This document shows positions 53,914 to 63,268 of a stretch of DNA of 64,000 bases, piece after piece. Made by a program: the position numbers and the translations under genes. The notes under the pieces were generated by a model, which saw only the letters and a list, made by a program, of their open reading frames with translations, ran no database searches and was not told the DNA's origin. Within the stretch, counting starts at the first letter, position 1. Every line of letters begins with the position of its first letter. Source of the stretch: Alterisphingorhabdus sp038748365 (GTDB lineage: Bacteria; Pseudomonadota; Alphaproteobacteria; Sphingomonadales; Sphingomonadaceae); the NCBI GenBank assembly GCA_038748365.1, contig JBCDIZ010000001.1:124001-188000 (forward strand). The letters are read 5' to 3'.

Positions 53914-54282
53914 ATGGCGAAAGCGCCTGTTTTGACCAAGCCTATGCCTCAAACCACCCATTATATCCTTGATCCGCTGGACAATTGGATCCGTGAAACT
54001 TTGGATGAGATGCAGGTGCTCTATCACCGGCCATCGGGACAGACGCATGTGCTGATTGAGCCGGTGCCTCAGATAATCGATGCCATGCTACAAGGCGCGG
54101 AAACCCCAGATGAGGTTATGACCGCGCTTAATGCGCAATATGATCTGCAGTCCGAAGAGGATGAGCCCGAAGCCGAAAATGAGGATGATCTGACGCGGTT
54201 GACAGCGCGGCTGGATGAAATGGTGGCTTTGGGCTTTGTGCGTCGTGAAGTCCGGGAGCAAGGCAATAAAGATGCGCTATGA
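53914..54282 (+). CDS. HPr-rel-A system PqqD-family peptide chaperone
   Basis: 122 aa. A winged-helix PqqD-like fold: TLDEMQVLYHRPSGQTHVL, then VPQIIDAML and TPDEVMTAL, a strongly acidic linker (EDEPEAENEDD), and LDEMVALGFVRR. PqqD-like proteins hold a precursor peptide for a modifying enzyme. The NCBI family naming, as I recall it, couples this type with HprK-related kinase A. Start 53914 or the second Met at 53944; the ribosome site is poor for both. The kinase gene overlaps its end by 11 bp. Confidence 0.82.
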   Translation: MAKAPVLTKPMPQTTHYILDPLDNWIRETLDEMQVLYHRPSGQTHVLIEPVPQIIDAMLQGAETPDEVMTALNAQYDLQSEEDEPEAENEDDLTRLTARLDEMVALGFVRREVREQGNKDAL

Positions 54283-55138
54283 ATGCCGCATCCATGTCGG
54301 CCCGGCGATCTTTCGTATCGGTTCCGATTGGGCCCAACCGATAGAGCAGCTTGAGGCGCTATATCAGTCTTATCCTGACTGCGATGATGCGATTGCCGAT
54401 TTTACCGTCAGGCTGGAAGCACAGCGCTTCTATCGCCGCTGGTTCCGGCCATCGGTGCGGCTGTCGGGCGATTATATGCTGCCAGATGCCAGCCCGTTGC
54501 CGCTAGCGCAGGGGTTGCTGGCGGCAGAAATGGCGATGAACCTGCAAATGGCACTGGGCTGGCGGCGGCATTTGCTGTTGCATGCCAGCGCGGTCGAGCG
54601 TGATGGCAAGGTGCTGTTGATGACCGGCGAGTCCGGCTCGGGCAAGTCCACATTGTCGGCGCTGTTGGCGGAACATGGCTGGCGTTTTCTGGGTGATGAG
54701 TTTGCGCTGGTTGATCTCGACAGCGGCGATATTCATGGTTTTCCGCGCGCGATCAGCCTCAAGAACAGTGCCATTGATGCGGCGCGTGATTTTGTTGGCG
54801 ATGATGCCCGTTTCGGGCCGCTGCTGACTGATACGCCAAAAGGCGCGATCCGCCATTTACAGCCGCCCGAAACTGCTATTGCCGCCATGGGCGAAGCTGC
54901 ACCACCTGCCTTGCTGCTCTATCCCAGCTTTGGTTATACGCGCGCCACTGATCCGGTACCGCCAACCGAGAATTTTGTCCGGCTGACTCAGGCTTCGACC
55001 AACTATGTTGCGCTGGGTGAGGCTGGGTTCTCGGCGCTGGTCAATCTGGTTCAGACGGTTCCGGCGCATGCGATTGACTTTGAGACCACCGATGAGGCGC
55101 TGGAACTGGTCGAAGACTTATGGGCGAGTGTCGTATGA
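54272..55138 (+). CDS. HprK-related kinase A
   Basis: 288 aa. A P-loop kinase distantly like the C-terminal domain of HPr kinase/phosphorylase: LLHASAVERDGK, Walker A GESGSGKST (119-127), and GDEFALVDLDSGDIHGFPRA with the second Asp/Glu motif. No HPr-like partner or PTS genes are in the window. Related kinases occur in lasso-peptide clusters, where they phosphorylate the precursor. Start 54272 (MRYECRIHVG), overlapping the PqqD-like gene; its stop overlaps the next gene (ATGA). Confidence 0.85.
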   Translation: MRYECRIHVGPAIFRIGSDWAQPIEQLEALYQSYPDCDDAIADFTVRLEAQRFYRRWFRPSVRLSGDYMLPDASPLPLAQGLLAAEMAMNLQMALGWRRHLLLHASAVERDGKVLLMTGESGSGKSTLSALLAEHGWRFLGDEFALVDLDSGDIHGFPRAISLKNSAIDAARDFVGDDARFGPLLTDTPKGAIRHLQPPETAIAAMGEAAPPALLLYPSFGYTRATDPVPPTENFVRLTQASTNYVALGEAGFSALVNLVQTVPAHAIDFETTDEALELVEDLWASVV

Positions 55139-56166
55139 CCCGGCCTGTTGAGCAGCTTGTAGCCTTGTTGCGTGATCCGGCAAAAGCGACAGAGATATCT
55201 GATACCCAATGGACCGACATTCTCTGCGTAGCCCGCGCCGAACTATTGCTGGCAACATTGGCGGAGCGTCTGGAAGGCGAGAAGGTACCAGAGGCTGTGG
55301 CGCAAATCTTTGCCGATGCGCAGACGGAATGTGCGGCGATCCAGCAAAAAGCGCGATGGGAGGCGAAATGTGCCGTTACCGCGCTTGCTCCACTCGGCAT
55401 CGCCCCGATATTGCTTAAAGGCGCGGCCTATCTCGTCGGCGGTCTCAAAGCAGCGCAAGGGCGACATATTGGCGATCTCGATATTTTGGTGCGGCGTGAC
55501 AGGCTTGATGAGGTTGAGGCGGCGTTGCTGGATAATGGCTGGGAATGGGTCAAGGAAGACCCTTATGACCAAGCCTATTACCGCCAATGGATGCACGAAC
55601 TGCCGCCGCTGATCCACAAGGACCGCGATGGCATGATCGATGTGCATCACACCATATTGCCGCTGACGGCTAAGCCGACGCCGGACGCTGAGGCGATGAT
55701 TGCTTGTACCCTTGATATTGGTGACGGCCTCAAAGTCCTCGATCCTCATGATATGCTCTGCCATTGCGCTGCGCATTTCCTCGCCGATGGCGATATGGCG
55801 GGTGGTCTGCGCAATTTGTGGGATTTTCACCTGCTCATCAGTGAATTCTGCATATCAGAACAGCAATGGCAGGCGCTTGAGGGACGCGCGCGCAGCCATG
55901 ACTTATGGCCTGCTGTTCGCGGCACATTGCAACTATCCCATAACCTTTATGGCACAGTATGGCCGCAAAGCTGGGGTGCGAAATGGGGTCGGCGTGAAGC
56001 GCTGTTCCGTCGCCGGTTATTGGCGCGCAATGGTTGGGGGCAGGAAACGCATCATCTCCTGCGCTTTATCATCTATATCCGTTCGCACTGGCTGCGCATG
56101 CCGCCTTTGATGCTGGCGCGGCATTTATGGATCAAATGGCGCAAGGGCACAGAATCAGCAGGTTAA
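55135..56166 (+). CDS. Nucleotidyltransferase-family protein
   Basis: 343 aa. Nucleotidyltransferase fold: LLKGAAYLVGG (about 93), the DxD site HIGDLDILV with D114 and D116, and a third acid in MIDVHHTILPL (D169). A helical C-terminal half follows. This type is often found with HprK-related kinases and PqqD-like proteins in peptide-modifying clusters. It could transfer a nucleotide to the peptide or to an unknown group. The start codon overlaps the kinase stop (ATGA). The last gene of the four-gene cluster; the next 200 bp are repeat. Confidence 0.83.
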   Translation: MTRPVEQLVALLRDPAKATEISDTQWTDILCVARAELLLATLAERLEGEKVPEAVAQIFADAQTECAAIQQKARWEAKCAVTALAPLGIAPILLKGAAYLVGGLKAAQGRHIGDLDILVRRDRLDEVEAALLDNGWEWVKEDPYDQAYYRQWMHELPPLIHKDRDGMIDVHHTILPLTAKPTPDAEAMIACTLDIGDGLKVLDPHDMLCHCAAHFLADGDMAGGLRNLWDFHLLISEFCISEQQWQALEGRARSHDLWPAVRGTLQLSHNLYGTVWPQSWGAKWGRREALFRRRLLARNGWGQETHHLLRFIIYIRSHWLRMPPLMLARHLWIKWRKGTESAG

Positions 56167-56200
56167 ATCTGAGTTTTTCTTTAAAGATCATATCTATCTT

Positions 56201-56349
56201 TACGTCGGCCCCGCGCAGGCGGGGCCAAGGCTATTTTGTTTCACGCAAAGACACAAAGTGACCTCATGTAGAAGAACCCTCTTTGCGCCTTCGCGTCTTT
56301 GCGTGAGTCGATAAGAAAGCCCTGGCCCCGCCTGCGCGGGGCCGACGTA
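56201..56349. repeat. Nested palindromic element, family B (best copy)
   Basis: Outer arms 56201-56232 and 56318-56349 pair at 31 of 32 positions. Each outer arm is itself a palindrome (GGCCCCG...CGGGGCC). The inner arms are 56240-56258 (TTCACGCAAAGACACAAAG) and 56281-56309 (CTTTGCGCCTTCGCGTC..., ending GTGAGTC). The unit is 149 bp, without an open frame. It separates the HPr-rel-A cluster from gph. Confidence 0.9.
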
Positions 56350-56380
56350 AACTGACAAAAGAATGTGTTACTTATAGATT

Positions 56381-57055
56381 CTATCGTGACATTTCGGCCA
56401 GCAGGCCCAGCAGATCATCATAATGGTCAAGAATGGCATCCGCGCCGAGCTCATCCACCGGCTGATGCAGAAAGCCGAAGCGCACGGCAATCGCCGGTAT
56501 CCCGGCATTATGCGCCGCCATGACGTCATAGATACTGTCGCCGATAAAGATCGCCTTTCCGCCGCCGCTGCGTTTGATCATCTCGTCAATCGGCGCGCGG
56601 TGCGGCTTGGCTTTGCCTTTGCCCATCGTATCGCCGCCGATAACAGCGGCAAAGCGATCGCGCATATTGATGCGGGTGAGAAGTGTTTCGGCAAAACGCT
56701 CATATTTGTTGGTCACCACCGCCATGGCGATGCCCATCTCATCAAGCGCATCCATCACTTTGAGCAGGCCCGGATAAGGCGGCGATCCGCTGCCGAGATT
56801 CTTGCCATAATAATCCAGCAATTCGGGCAGATATTTCTTGGTCGCTTCAGGATCGTCAATCCCGGCTTTCGCAAGCCCTTCGGTCAGCATATGCTTGGCA
56901 CCAAGGCCGACCATAGGTTTGACATCATCAATCGCCAATGGCGGGCAGCCGGCGATGGCAAGCGTATGATTAACCGCCGCTGTCAGTTCGGGGCTGGTGT
57001 CGAGCAACGTGCCATCAAGATCGAAGGCGACGATTTGGAAAGAAATTTCTGGCAT
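56381..57055 (-). CDS. gph: HAD-type phosphatase, phosphoglycolate phosphatase-like
   Basis: 224 aa. HAD motif I FDLDGTLLDTSPEL with nucleophile Asp, motif II VTNKYE, motif III K with KPHRAPIDEM, and motif IV FIGDSIYDVMAA. It probably clears 2-phosphoglycolate. Start at 57055 (MPEISFQIV); the open frame further upstream lacks support. Divergent from glmU over 124 bp. Confidence 0.85.
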   Translation of the reverse strand: MPEISFQIVAFDLDGTLLDTSPELTAAVNHTLAIAGCPPLAIDDVKPMVGLGAKHMLTEGLAKAGIDDPEATKKYLPELLDYYGKNLGSGSPPYPGLLKVMDALDEMGIAMAVVTNKYERFAETLLTRINMRDRFAAVIGGDTMGKGKAKPHRAPIDEMIKRSGGGKAIFIGDSIYDVMAAHNAGIPAIAVRFGFLHQPVDELGADAILDHYDDLLGLLAEMSR

Positions 57056-57179
57056 ATCGCCGCTTAGAGCCAATGGGGCTGGCATATGCAAGAACAACAT
57101 GGCAAAGACGCCGCGAAGATTTCCGATCAGTTGCGGTTCAGCATAGTCGGCATATTCCGGGTTGAATGAAGAGGGTAGC

Positions 57180-58565
57180 ATGAGCGATCTGAATGGGCGG
57201 CCATTGGCGGCGATCATTCTGGCGGCGGGGCAGGGCACGCGGATGCACTCTTCGCTGCACAAGGTGCTGCACCCGATAGCGGGCAAGCCAATGCTGTTGC
57301 ATTTGCTCGACAGTCTAGATGCGGTCTCTGAGGGCGCGGAACTGCGCAAGATTGTTGTGGTTGGTAAAAGCCGCGAACAGGTCGAACCGATAGCGCGTGA
57401 ACATGGTGCTGATATTGCGGTTCAGGAAGAACAATTAGGTACCGGTCATGCGGTATTGCAGGCGGAACCTCTGCTTGATGGTTTTGACGGCGATGTGCTG
57501 GCTTGTTTCGGCGATGTGCCGATGGTCAGCAGTGATACCGTCAAAGCCATGCGTGATGCATTGCATAAGACGGATGCCAATGGCGATGTGCCTGCTGCGG
57601 TTGTATTGGGTTTTCGTCCCGAAGACGCAAAGGCCTATGGCCGGGTAATTGCCGATGATAACGGCCAGATTGCCAAAATGGTCGAGTACAAGGACGCCAG
57701 TGATGCCGAAAAGGACGTGAATCTGTGTAATAGTGGCCTGCTTATGGCCCGTTCTGCGGATATGTTCTCACTGCTTTCCAAAGTCGGCAATCAGAATGCT
57801 TCGGGCGAATATTATCTGCCCGATCTAGTCACCATAGCGCTGGCTGCAGGCCGCAGCTGCCGCGTAATCGAATGCGATCATTGGGAAGTAGAAGGCGTAA
57901 ACAGCCGCGCCGAACTCGCACAGGTCGAAGCGCAATGGCAGCAGCGCAAGCGTGCTGAAATGATGGCCGCTGGAGTGACTCTGGTAGCACCCAAAACGGT
58001 TTTCTTCGCCCATGATACCGCGATTGAGCCCGATGTTACGGTTGCATCCCATGTGGTCTTCGGCCCCGGCGTTCGTATTGCCAGTGGCACAGAAATCCAC
58101 AGCTTCAGCCATATTGAGGGCGCGGATATTGGCGCGAATTGCCAAATCGGCCCCTATGCCCGGTTGCGTCCCGGCGCGGAATTGCGCGAAAAAGCGAAGG
58201 TCGGCAATTTTGTCGAGATGAAGAAAGCGGTGCTCGGTGAGGGCGCGAAGGCCAATCATCTGAGCTATATTGGTGATGCTGACGTCGGCGCGGGTGCCAA
58301 TATCGGCGCGGGCACCATCACCTGCAATTATGACGGCTTTTTCAAATATCGCACCGAGATTGGCGAAGGCGCATTTATCGGTTCCAACAGTGCATTGGTT
58401 GCACCGGTGACTATCGGCGATGGCGCGATTGTGGGTGCAGGGGCGACGGTGACACAGGATGTCCCCGCCGATGCATTGGCATTGGTTCGCGCCGAGACCA
58501 AAGAGAAAACCGGATGGGCTGCGCGTTTCCGCGCTGCCATGACGAAAAAGAAACAACAGGGCTAA
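57180..58565 (+). CDS. glmU: GlmU, bifunctional UDP-GlcNAc synthesis enzyme
   Basis: 461 aa. N-terminal uridylyltransferase (LAAGQGTRMHSSLHKVLHPI; GTGHAVLQAEPLL) and C-terminal left-handed beta-helix acetyltransferase (GPYARLRPGAEL, NHLSYIGDADVG, TITCNYDGFFKYRTEIG). It makes UDP-N-acetylglucosamine for peptidoglycan and lipid A. Start 57180 after GAGGG. 10 bp before glmS. Confidence 0.96.
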   Translation: MSDLNGRPLAAIILAAGQGTRMHSSLHKVLHPIAGKPMLLHLLDSLDAVSEGAELRKIVVVGKSREQVEPIAREHGADIAVQEEQLGTGHAVLQAEPLLDGFDGDVLACFGDVPMVSSDTVKAMRDALHKTDANGDVPAAVVLGFRPEDAKAYGRVIADDNGQIAKMVEYKDASDAEKDVNLCNSGLLMARSADMFSLLSKVGNQNASGEYYLPDLVTIALAAGRSCRVIECDHWEVEGVNSRAELAQVEAQWQQRKRAEMMAAGVTLVAPKTVFFAHDTAIEPDVTVASHVVFGPGVRIASGTEIHSFSHIEGADIGANCQIGPYARLRPGAELREKAKVGNFVEMKKAVLGEGAKANHLSYIGDADVGAGANIGAGTITCNYDGFFKYRTEIGEGAFIGSNSALVAPVTIGDGAIVGAGATVTQDVPADALALVRAETKEKTGWAARFRAAMTKKKQQG

Positions 58566-58575
58566 AGGATCGCAT

Positions 58576-60399
58576 ATGTGCGGAATTATCGGGATTTTGG
58601 GCACGGATGATGTTGCCGACCGTCTGGTCGATGGCCTGAAGCGCCTGGAATATCGCGGCTATGACAGTGCCGGTCTGTGCACCATCGTTGATGGCCAGCT
58701 TGAGCGCCGCCGGGCGCAGGGCAAGCTGGTCAATCTGGCCGAACGGCTGGCGGATCAGCCTCTCGCTGGTAATTCCGGTATCGCCCACACCCGCTGGGCC
58801 ACGCATGGTGCCCCGACCGAAGACAATGCCCACCCACATATCGTTGGCGATGTGGTGATTGTGCATAATGGCATTATCGAGAATTTTCGTGATCTGCGCG
58901 AGGAATTGCAGGCAGAGGGCCGCGAATTTGCCAGCCAGACCGATACGGAAGTGGTGGCGCATCTCATCGCGCGTGAGGTTGAGAAGGGCGCGACACCGCA
59001 AGATGCGGTCGCGACGATATTGCCGCGGCTGGTCGGTGCGTTTGCGCTGGCTGCAATGTTCCGCAACGATCCCGACCTGTTGATTGCGGCACGTCAGGGC
59101 GCGCCGTTGACCGTCGGCTATGGCGAGGGTGAAAATTATATCGGATCCGATGCGGTGGCGCTGGCGCCTATGACCCAGCGTATTGCCTATCTGGAAGAAG
59201 GCGACTGGGCTGTAGTACGTCGCACATCAGTGGAGATTTACGACCGCAAAAATCAGCCGGTGGAGCGCGCTATTGTTCATTCGGGCGCGCAAGTACAGGC
59301 AATAGAAAAGGGCAATTACCGCCATTTCATGCTCAAGGAAATCTATGAGCAGCCCGTCGTAGTGGCCCAGACTTTGCAAAGCTATGTGCGCCCGCTGGAA
59401 GGTAAGGTTGCGCTTCCGGATATCGATTTTGATCTCTCGGAAATCCGCCGCGTCACGATCGTCGCCTGCGGTACCAGTTACTATGCCGGGATGGTGGCGA
59501 AATACTGGTTTGAGCAGTTTGCCTGTGTCCCGGTCGATTTGGATGTCGCTTCGGAATTCCGCTATCGCCAGCCGGTTATGGAAGAGGGAGGGTTAGCCCT
59601 TTTCATCAGCCAGTCCGGCGAGACCGCCGATACGCTGGCGGCGCTGCGCTATGCGCGCGAGAACGCGCAGATTATCGGCGCTGTGGTCAATGTCCCGACC
59701 AGTTCCATGGCACGCGAGGCCGATCTGCTACTGCCTACCCATGCTGGGCCGGAAATTGGTGTTGCATCTACCAAAGCCTTTACCTGTCAGTTGGCGGTTC
59801 TTGCGGCGGTGGCGACAAATCTTGCCCGTGCCAAAGGTGAGCTCACGGCGGAAGAGGAGCAGGAGATTGTCGAACATCTCACCGAAGCGCCTGCTGCTCT
59901 GAATGCAGCTTTATCCTTTGATGCAGAAATCGAAAATATGGCACCCCTGATCGCCCCGGCGCGCGATGTATTGTATTTGGGCCGTGGCCCTGATTTCCCC
60001 ATGGCCCTCGAAGGGGCACTGAAACTCAAGGAAATCAGCTATATTCATGCGGAAGGCTATGCTGCTGGCGAGATGAAGCATGGGCCGATTGCACTTATCG
60101 ACGATCTGGTACCGGTTATCGTCCTCGCACCTTCGGGGCCGTTATTTGAAAAGACCGTTTCGAATATGCAGGAAGTTCAGGCGCGGGGCGGCAAGATTGT
60201 CCTCATTTCAGACCGCAAGGGACTGGATGCAGCCTCACATGGCGTCATGGCGACGATTGAAGTACCGGCTGTGCATCCACTAATCGCACCAATGGTTTAT
60301 GCCGTTCCCGTGCAATTGCTGGCTTATCATGTAGCCGTCACCAAGGGTACGGATGTTGACCAACCTCGCAATTTGGCAAAATCTGTAACTGTGGAATGA
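58576..60399 (+). CDS. glmS: Glutamine-fructose-6-phosphate aminotransferase
   Basis: 607 aa. First enzyme of amino-sugar synthesis. Catalytic Cys2 after Met (MCGIIGILG), glutaminase HTRWATHGAP, two SIS domains (CGTSYYAGMVAKYWFE; SGETADTLAALRYAREN), ending with LAYHVAVTKGTDVDQPRNLAKSVTVE, cited in part. Operon glmU-glmS-GFA. No ribozyme or sRNA site is visible in the 10-bp gap. Confidence 0.97.
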   Translation: MCGIIGILGTDDVADRLVDGLKRLEYRGYDSAGLCTIVDGQLERRRAQGKLVNLAERLADQPLAGNSGIAHTRWATHGAPTEDNAHPHIVGDVVIVHNGIIENFRDLREELQAEGREFASQTDTEVVAHLIAREVEKGATPQDAVATILPRLVGAFALAAMFRNDPDLLIAARQGAPLTVGYGEGENYIGSDAVALAPMTQRIAYLEEGDWAVVRRTSVEIYDRKNQPVERAIVHSGAQVQAIEKGNYRHFMLKEIYEQPVVVAQTLQSYVRPLEGKVALPDIDFDLSEIRRVTIVACGTSYYAGMVAKYWFEQFACVPVDLDVASEFRYRQPVMEEGGLALFISQSGETADTLAALRYARENAQIIGAVVNVPTSSMAREADLLLPTHAGPEIGVASTKAFTCQLAVLAAVATNLARAKGELTAEEEQEIVEHLTEAPAALNAALSFDAEIENMAPLIAPARDVLYLGRGPDFPMALEGALKLKEISYIHAEGYAAGEMKHGPIALIDDLVPVIVLAPSGPLFEKTVSNMQEVQARGGKIVLISDRKGLDAASHGVMATIEVPAVHPLIAPMVYAVPVQLLAYHVAVTKGTDVDQPRNLAKSVTVE

Positions 60400-60788
60400 C
60401 TCAGGGCGGCACAGCAGAGACCGTAACGGTTGAAGGCGGCTGTCACTGTGGTACTGTGCGGTTTTCTGCAAAGGTTGTGCGCGAGCCAGTGCTGCTTGAC
60501 TGCAACTGCTCGATATGCCGACGAACAGGCTACATTCATTTGTTTGTACCGCATGAGAATTTCACATTGCTGTCAGGCAAAGATGCTCTCACCAGCTATC
60601 GTTTCGGTACCGGTGCTGCGGAGCATCTGTTTTGCAAGTATTGCGGTATCAAGAGCTTTTATCAGCCGCGCTCGCATCCGGACTGTTGGAGCATACACTA
60701 TGGATGTCTCGATAACATGGAAGTGTTGCGTCCGAAGATACAGGCTTTTGATGGTCGGAACTGGGAGAAAGCCGCTGACCAGCTATAG
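60396..60788 (+). CDS. GFA-family zinc protein
   Basis: 130 aa. The glutathione-dependent formaldehyde-activating enzyme/centromere protein V fold. Cys sites: GGCHCGTVRF, CNCSICRRTGY and FCKYCGI, giving two zinc sites. Function in this type is not proven; the original Gfa binds glutathione. The start overlaps the glmS stop (ATGA), so it is coupled to glmS although no metabolic tie is obvious. Confidence 0.88.
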   Translation: MTQGGTAETVTVEGGCHCGTVRFSAKVVREPVLLDCNCSICRRTGYIHLFVPHENFTLLSGKDALTSYRFGTGAAEHLFCKYCGIKSFYQPRSHPDCWSIHYGCLDNMEVLRPKIQAFDGRNWEKAADQL

Positions 60789-60911
60789 CTATGGTTGCGT
60801 ATCGTAGCGCAATACAGGTCAGCCTGATGCTTTAGAGACCTGTCCCTCTATAGGGCAGAATTTTATCTGCCTGCTTACCATTCGCTAAGATAGTGTCGTT
60901 ACATTATCTCC

Positions 60912-63266
60912 ATGTCTGAAAGTCCGACACCTCTATACGACGCTAAGCCGTTGCCAATTCTGGGCATTTTATGTCTGTCAAAGCCAGAAGGGTTTGACTG
61001 GGACCGTATTCGCGCCATCCAGTATGAACGTTTCTCAAATCTAAGCTATTTGCGCATCATCGCCAATATGCTCGGCGTCATTCTTGTAGCGCAGCTCTAT
61101 TCTGATGTCATAGCCTTGCCGTTTCTGCTGCTTTGGTGTTGCGCCAGCGTAATCGTTATTCTGGCCAACGGTCTGATAGCGCATAATCGCGTTAAACGCA
61201 GTGGCAAGAACCCGGAAATCACAATTGCCACGTTGAACGGTCTTGCGCTTGGATCGGTTATATCGGCGATCTGCTGGTCTGTGCCCATGCTGGTTTTCAG
61301 CCAATATGGTTCCATAGGTCAGCATGGTGCAAGCTGGACAATTATTGCTGCGCTGATGGTTGGTGCATCGGTTATATTGGGAACAATGCCTTTGGGGACG
61401 ATACTTTTCACCTCGCTGGTCGGCGTTGCCAGCACAGTCTCGTTCGTGCTTTCCGGGCAGTATATCATGGCATCGGCCGCAATTTGCCTGACTATCATTC
61501 TGGTAGCAGCTTGCCTGGAAATGGCGCGTGATTATCTGAGCTATCGTCTGTCCGAACATAGCCTCAATGAAAAGTCGGAAGTTGTCAGCCTGTTGCTGCG
61601 CGAGTTTGAGGAAAGCGGTGCCGACTGGTTGTGGCAGATTGATACTGCGCGACAGGTCACACATGTCAGCCCGCGATTTGCTTTTGCGTTGGGACGGAGC
61701 GTTGAAGAGATTGAGGGACAATCCTTTATTCAAATGATTTCCGGAGCGTCGTGGGAGACGGGCAAATTCCATTCAAGCCTGCACGATCTGGCAGAAAAGC
61801 TTAAGCGCAAGGAAAGTTTCAGCAACCTGATGGTGCGGGTACATATTCGCGATGACATTCGCTGGTGGGAATTGTCTGCTTCGCCGAAGCTCGACGATCA
61901 TGGCGTTTTCCTGGGCTTTAGAGGTGTTGGGTCAGATGTCACCGAGCAGCGCGCATCTGCAGAGAAAATCGCCCATATGGCGCGTTATGACACGCTGACA
62001 GGCTTGCCCAACAGACTGCATATTACCGAGGCCACAGACAAAGCGATGCAGGACTCAGAAAAGTGGCGGCGACGCTGTGCTTTTCTGATGATCGACCTTG
62101 ATCGCTTCAAGGCCGTGAATGATACGCTTGGCCACCTTGTTGGTGATCGTCTTCTGGCGCAGGTGTCCGAGCGCCTGAATTCTTTGATGACAAAGAATGA
62201 AATGTGTGGGCGTCTTGGCGGTGATGAATTTGCCGTGATGATCAAGGAAGTTCCGGATACAAGCTATATCCAGAACCTGTCGCACAGAATTATCGATGCA
62301 TTGTCCAAGCCTTATGAGGTTAACCAGCATACGGTTTTTGTTGGTGCCAGTATCGGTTCGGCGATCGCGCCACGTGATGGGCGTACAGTGGAAATGCTTA
62401 TCCGCAATGCCGACCTTGCGCTCTATCGTTCCAAGGATGAGGGCGGCAACAAGCATCATGTTTATGAGCCAAAGCTGCATATGCATGCAGAAGAGCGGCG
62501 CATCATGGAAATTGCCCTTCGCAAAGCGCTAACCAATGACGAATTCAACCTGAATTTTCAGCCGATTGTGCGTTCAGAGAAGGAAGATATATGCGGTTTT
62601 GAGGTATTGCTGCGCTGGAAAAACCCTGAACTTGGTCATGTTTCGCCAGCAAAGTTCATTCCACTGGCAGAAGATGCGCGGCTGATTGTTCCTATCGGTC
62701 GCTGGGTACTGGAAAATGCCTGCAAGGAAGCCATGAATTGGCCGGAACACGTTAAATTATCGGTCAATGTTTCTGCCGGGCAATTGAGTGATGCGAACTT
62801 CATGACGATCCTGATCAATGCTCTGTCTGCATCAGGCTTGCCGGCGCATCGACTGGACATTGAAGTTACTGAGAGCATCTTCTTGCATGAGGGCACTATG
62901 GCCGTTGATGTTCTCGACCAGATATTGTCACTGGGTGTCGGCCTGTCACTGGATGACTTTGGTACGGGCTATTCCTCGCTAGGTTATCTGCGCAAAACCC
63001 GCTTCACCAATATCAAGATTGACCGCAGTTTCGTGCAAGGCGCGGCGCGTGATGTTCCTGAAAGCCTTGCCATTGTCCGTGCCGTTGTCGCAATGGCCGA
63101 TAGTCTGGGCATGTCGACAACCGCTGAAGGCGTAGAAGATGAAGCGGAAGCGAAACGGATAACCCAATTGGGCTGCAAGAAGATTCAGGGCTATTATTAT
63201 GGCCGCCCGATGACCTCTGAGGAGGCCGTCAATTTATTCACAATACAGGATAAGAAGTGGGCTTGA
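60912..63266 (+). CDS. Membrane-bound PAS-GGDEF-EAL protein
   Basis: 784 aa. N-terminal membrane region with five or six segments (about 45-200), PAS domain (about 228-340: GADWLWQIDTARQVTHVS), GGDEF domain (about 360-520; RLGGDEFAV intact) and EAL domain (about 535-780; EVLLRW, LSVNVSAGQLSD, LDIEVTES, DDFGTGYSSLGYL, TTAEGVED). Both catalytic sites look complete. The inhibitory I-site (RxxD) is replaced by TKNE. It could make or break c-di-GMP depending on the sensed signal. A monocistronic gene by spacing; convergent with purQ. Confidence 0.92.
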   Translation: MSESPTPLYDAKPLPILGILCLSKPEGFDWDRIRAIQYERFSNLSYLRIIANMLGVILVAQLYSDVIALPFLLLWCCASVIVILANGLIAHNRVKRSGKNPEITIATLNGLALGSVISAICWSVPMLVFSQYGSIGQHGASWTIIAALMVGASVILGTMPLGTILFTSLVGVASTVSFVLSGQYIMASAAICLTIILVAACLEMARDYLSYRLSEHSLNEKSEVVSLLLREFEESGADWLWQIDTARQVTHVSPRFAFALGRSVEEIEGQSFIQMISGASWETGKFHSSLHDLAEKLKRKESFSNLMVRVHIRDDIRWWELSASPKLDDHGVFLGFRGVGSDVTEQRASAEKIAHMARYDTLTGLPNRLHITEATDKAMQDSEKWRRRCAFLMIDLDRFKAVNDTLGHLVGDRLLAQVSERLNSLMTKNEMCGRLGGDEFAVMIKEVPDTSYIQNLSHRIIDALSKPYEVNQHTVFVGASIGSAIAPRDGRTVEMLIRNADLALYRSKDEGGNKHHVYEPKLHMHAEERRIMEIALRKALTNDEFNLNFQPIVRSEKEDICGFEVLLRWKNPELGHVSPAKFIPLAEDARLIVPIGRWVLENACKEAMNWPEHVKLSVNVSAGQLSDANFMTILINALSASGLPAHRLDIEVTESIFLHEGTMAVDVLDQILSLGVGLSLDDFGTGYSSLGYLRKTRFTNIKIDRSFVQGAARDVPESLAIVRAVVAMADSLGMSTTAEGVEDEAEAKRITQLGCKKIQGYYYGRPMTSEEAVNLFTIQDKKWA

Positions 63267-63268
63267 GG

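Noticed and set aside
5649..56349. Possible CRISPR arrays, since many hairpin repeats are present
   Set aside because: Repeats are dispersed singly, differ in sequence, have no regular spacers, and no cas genes were seen.
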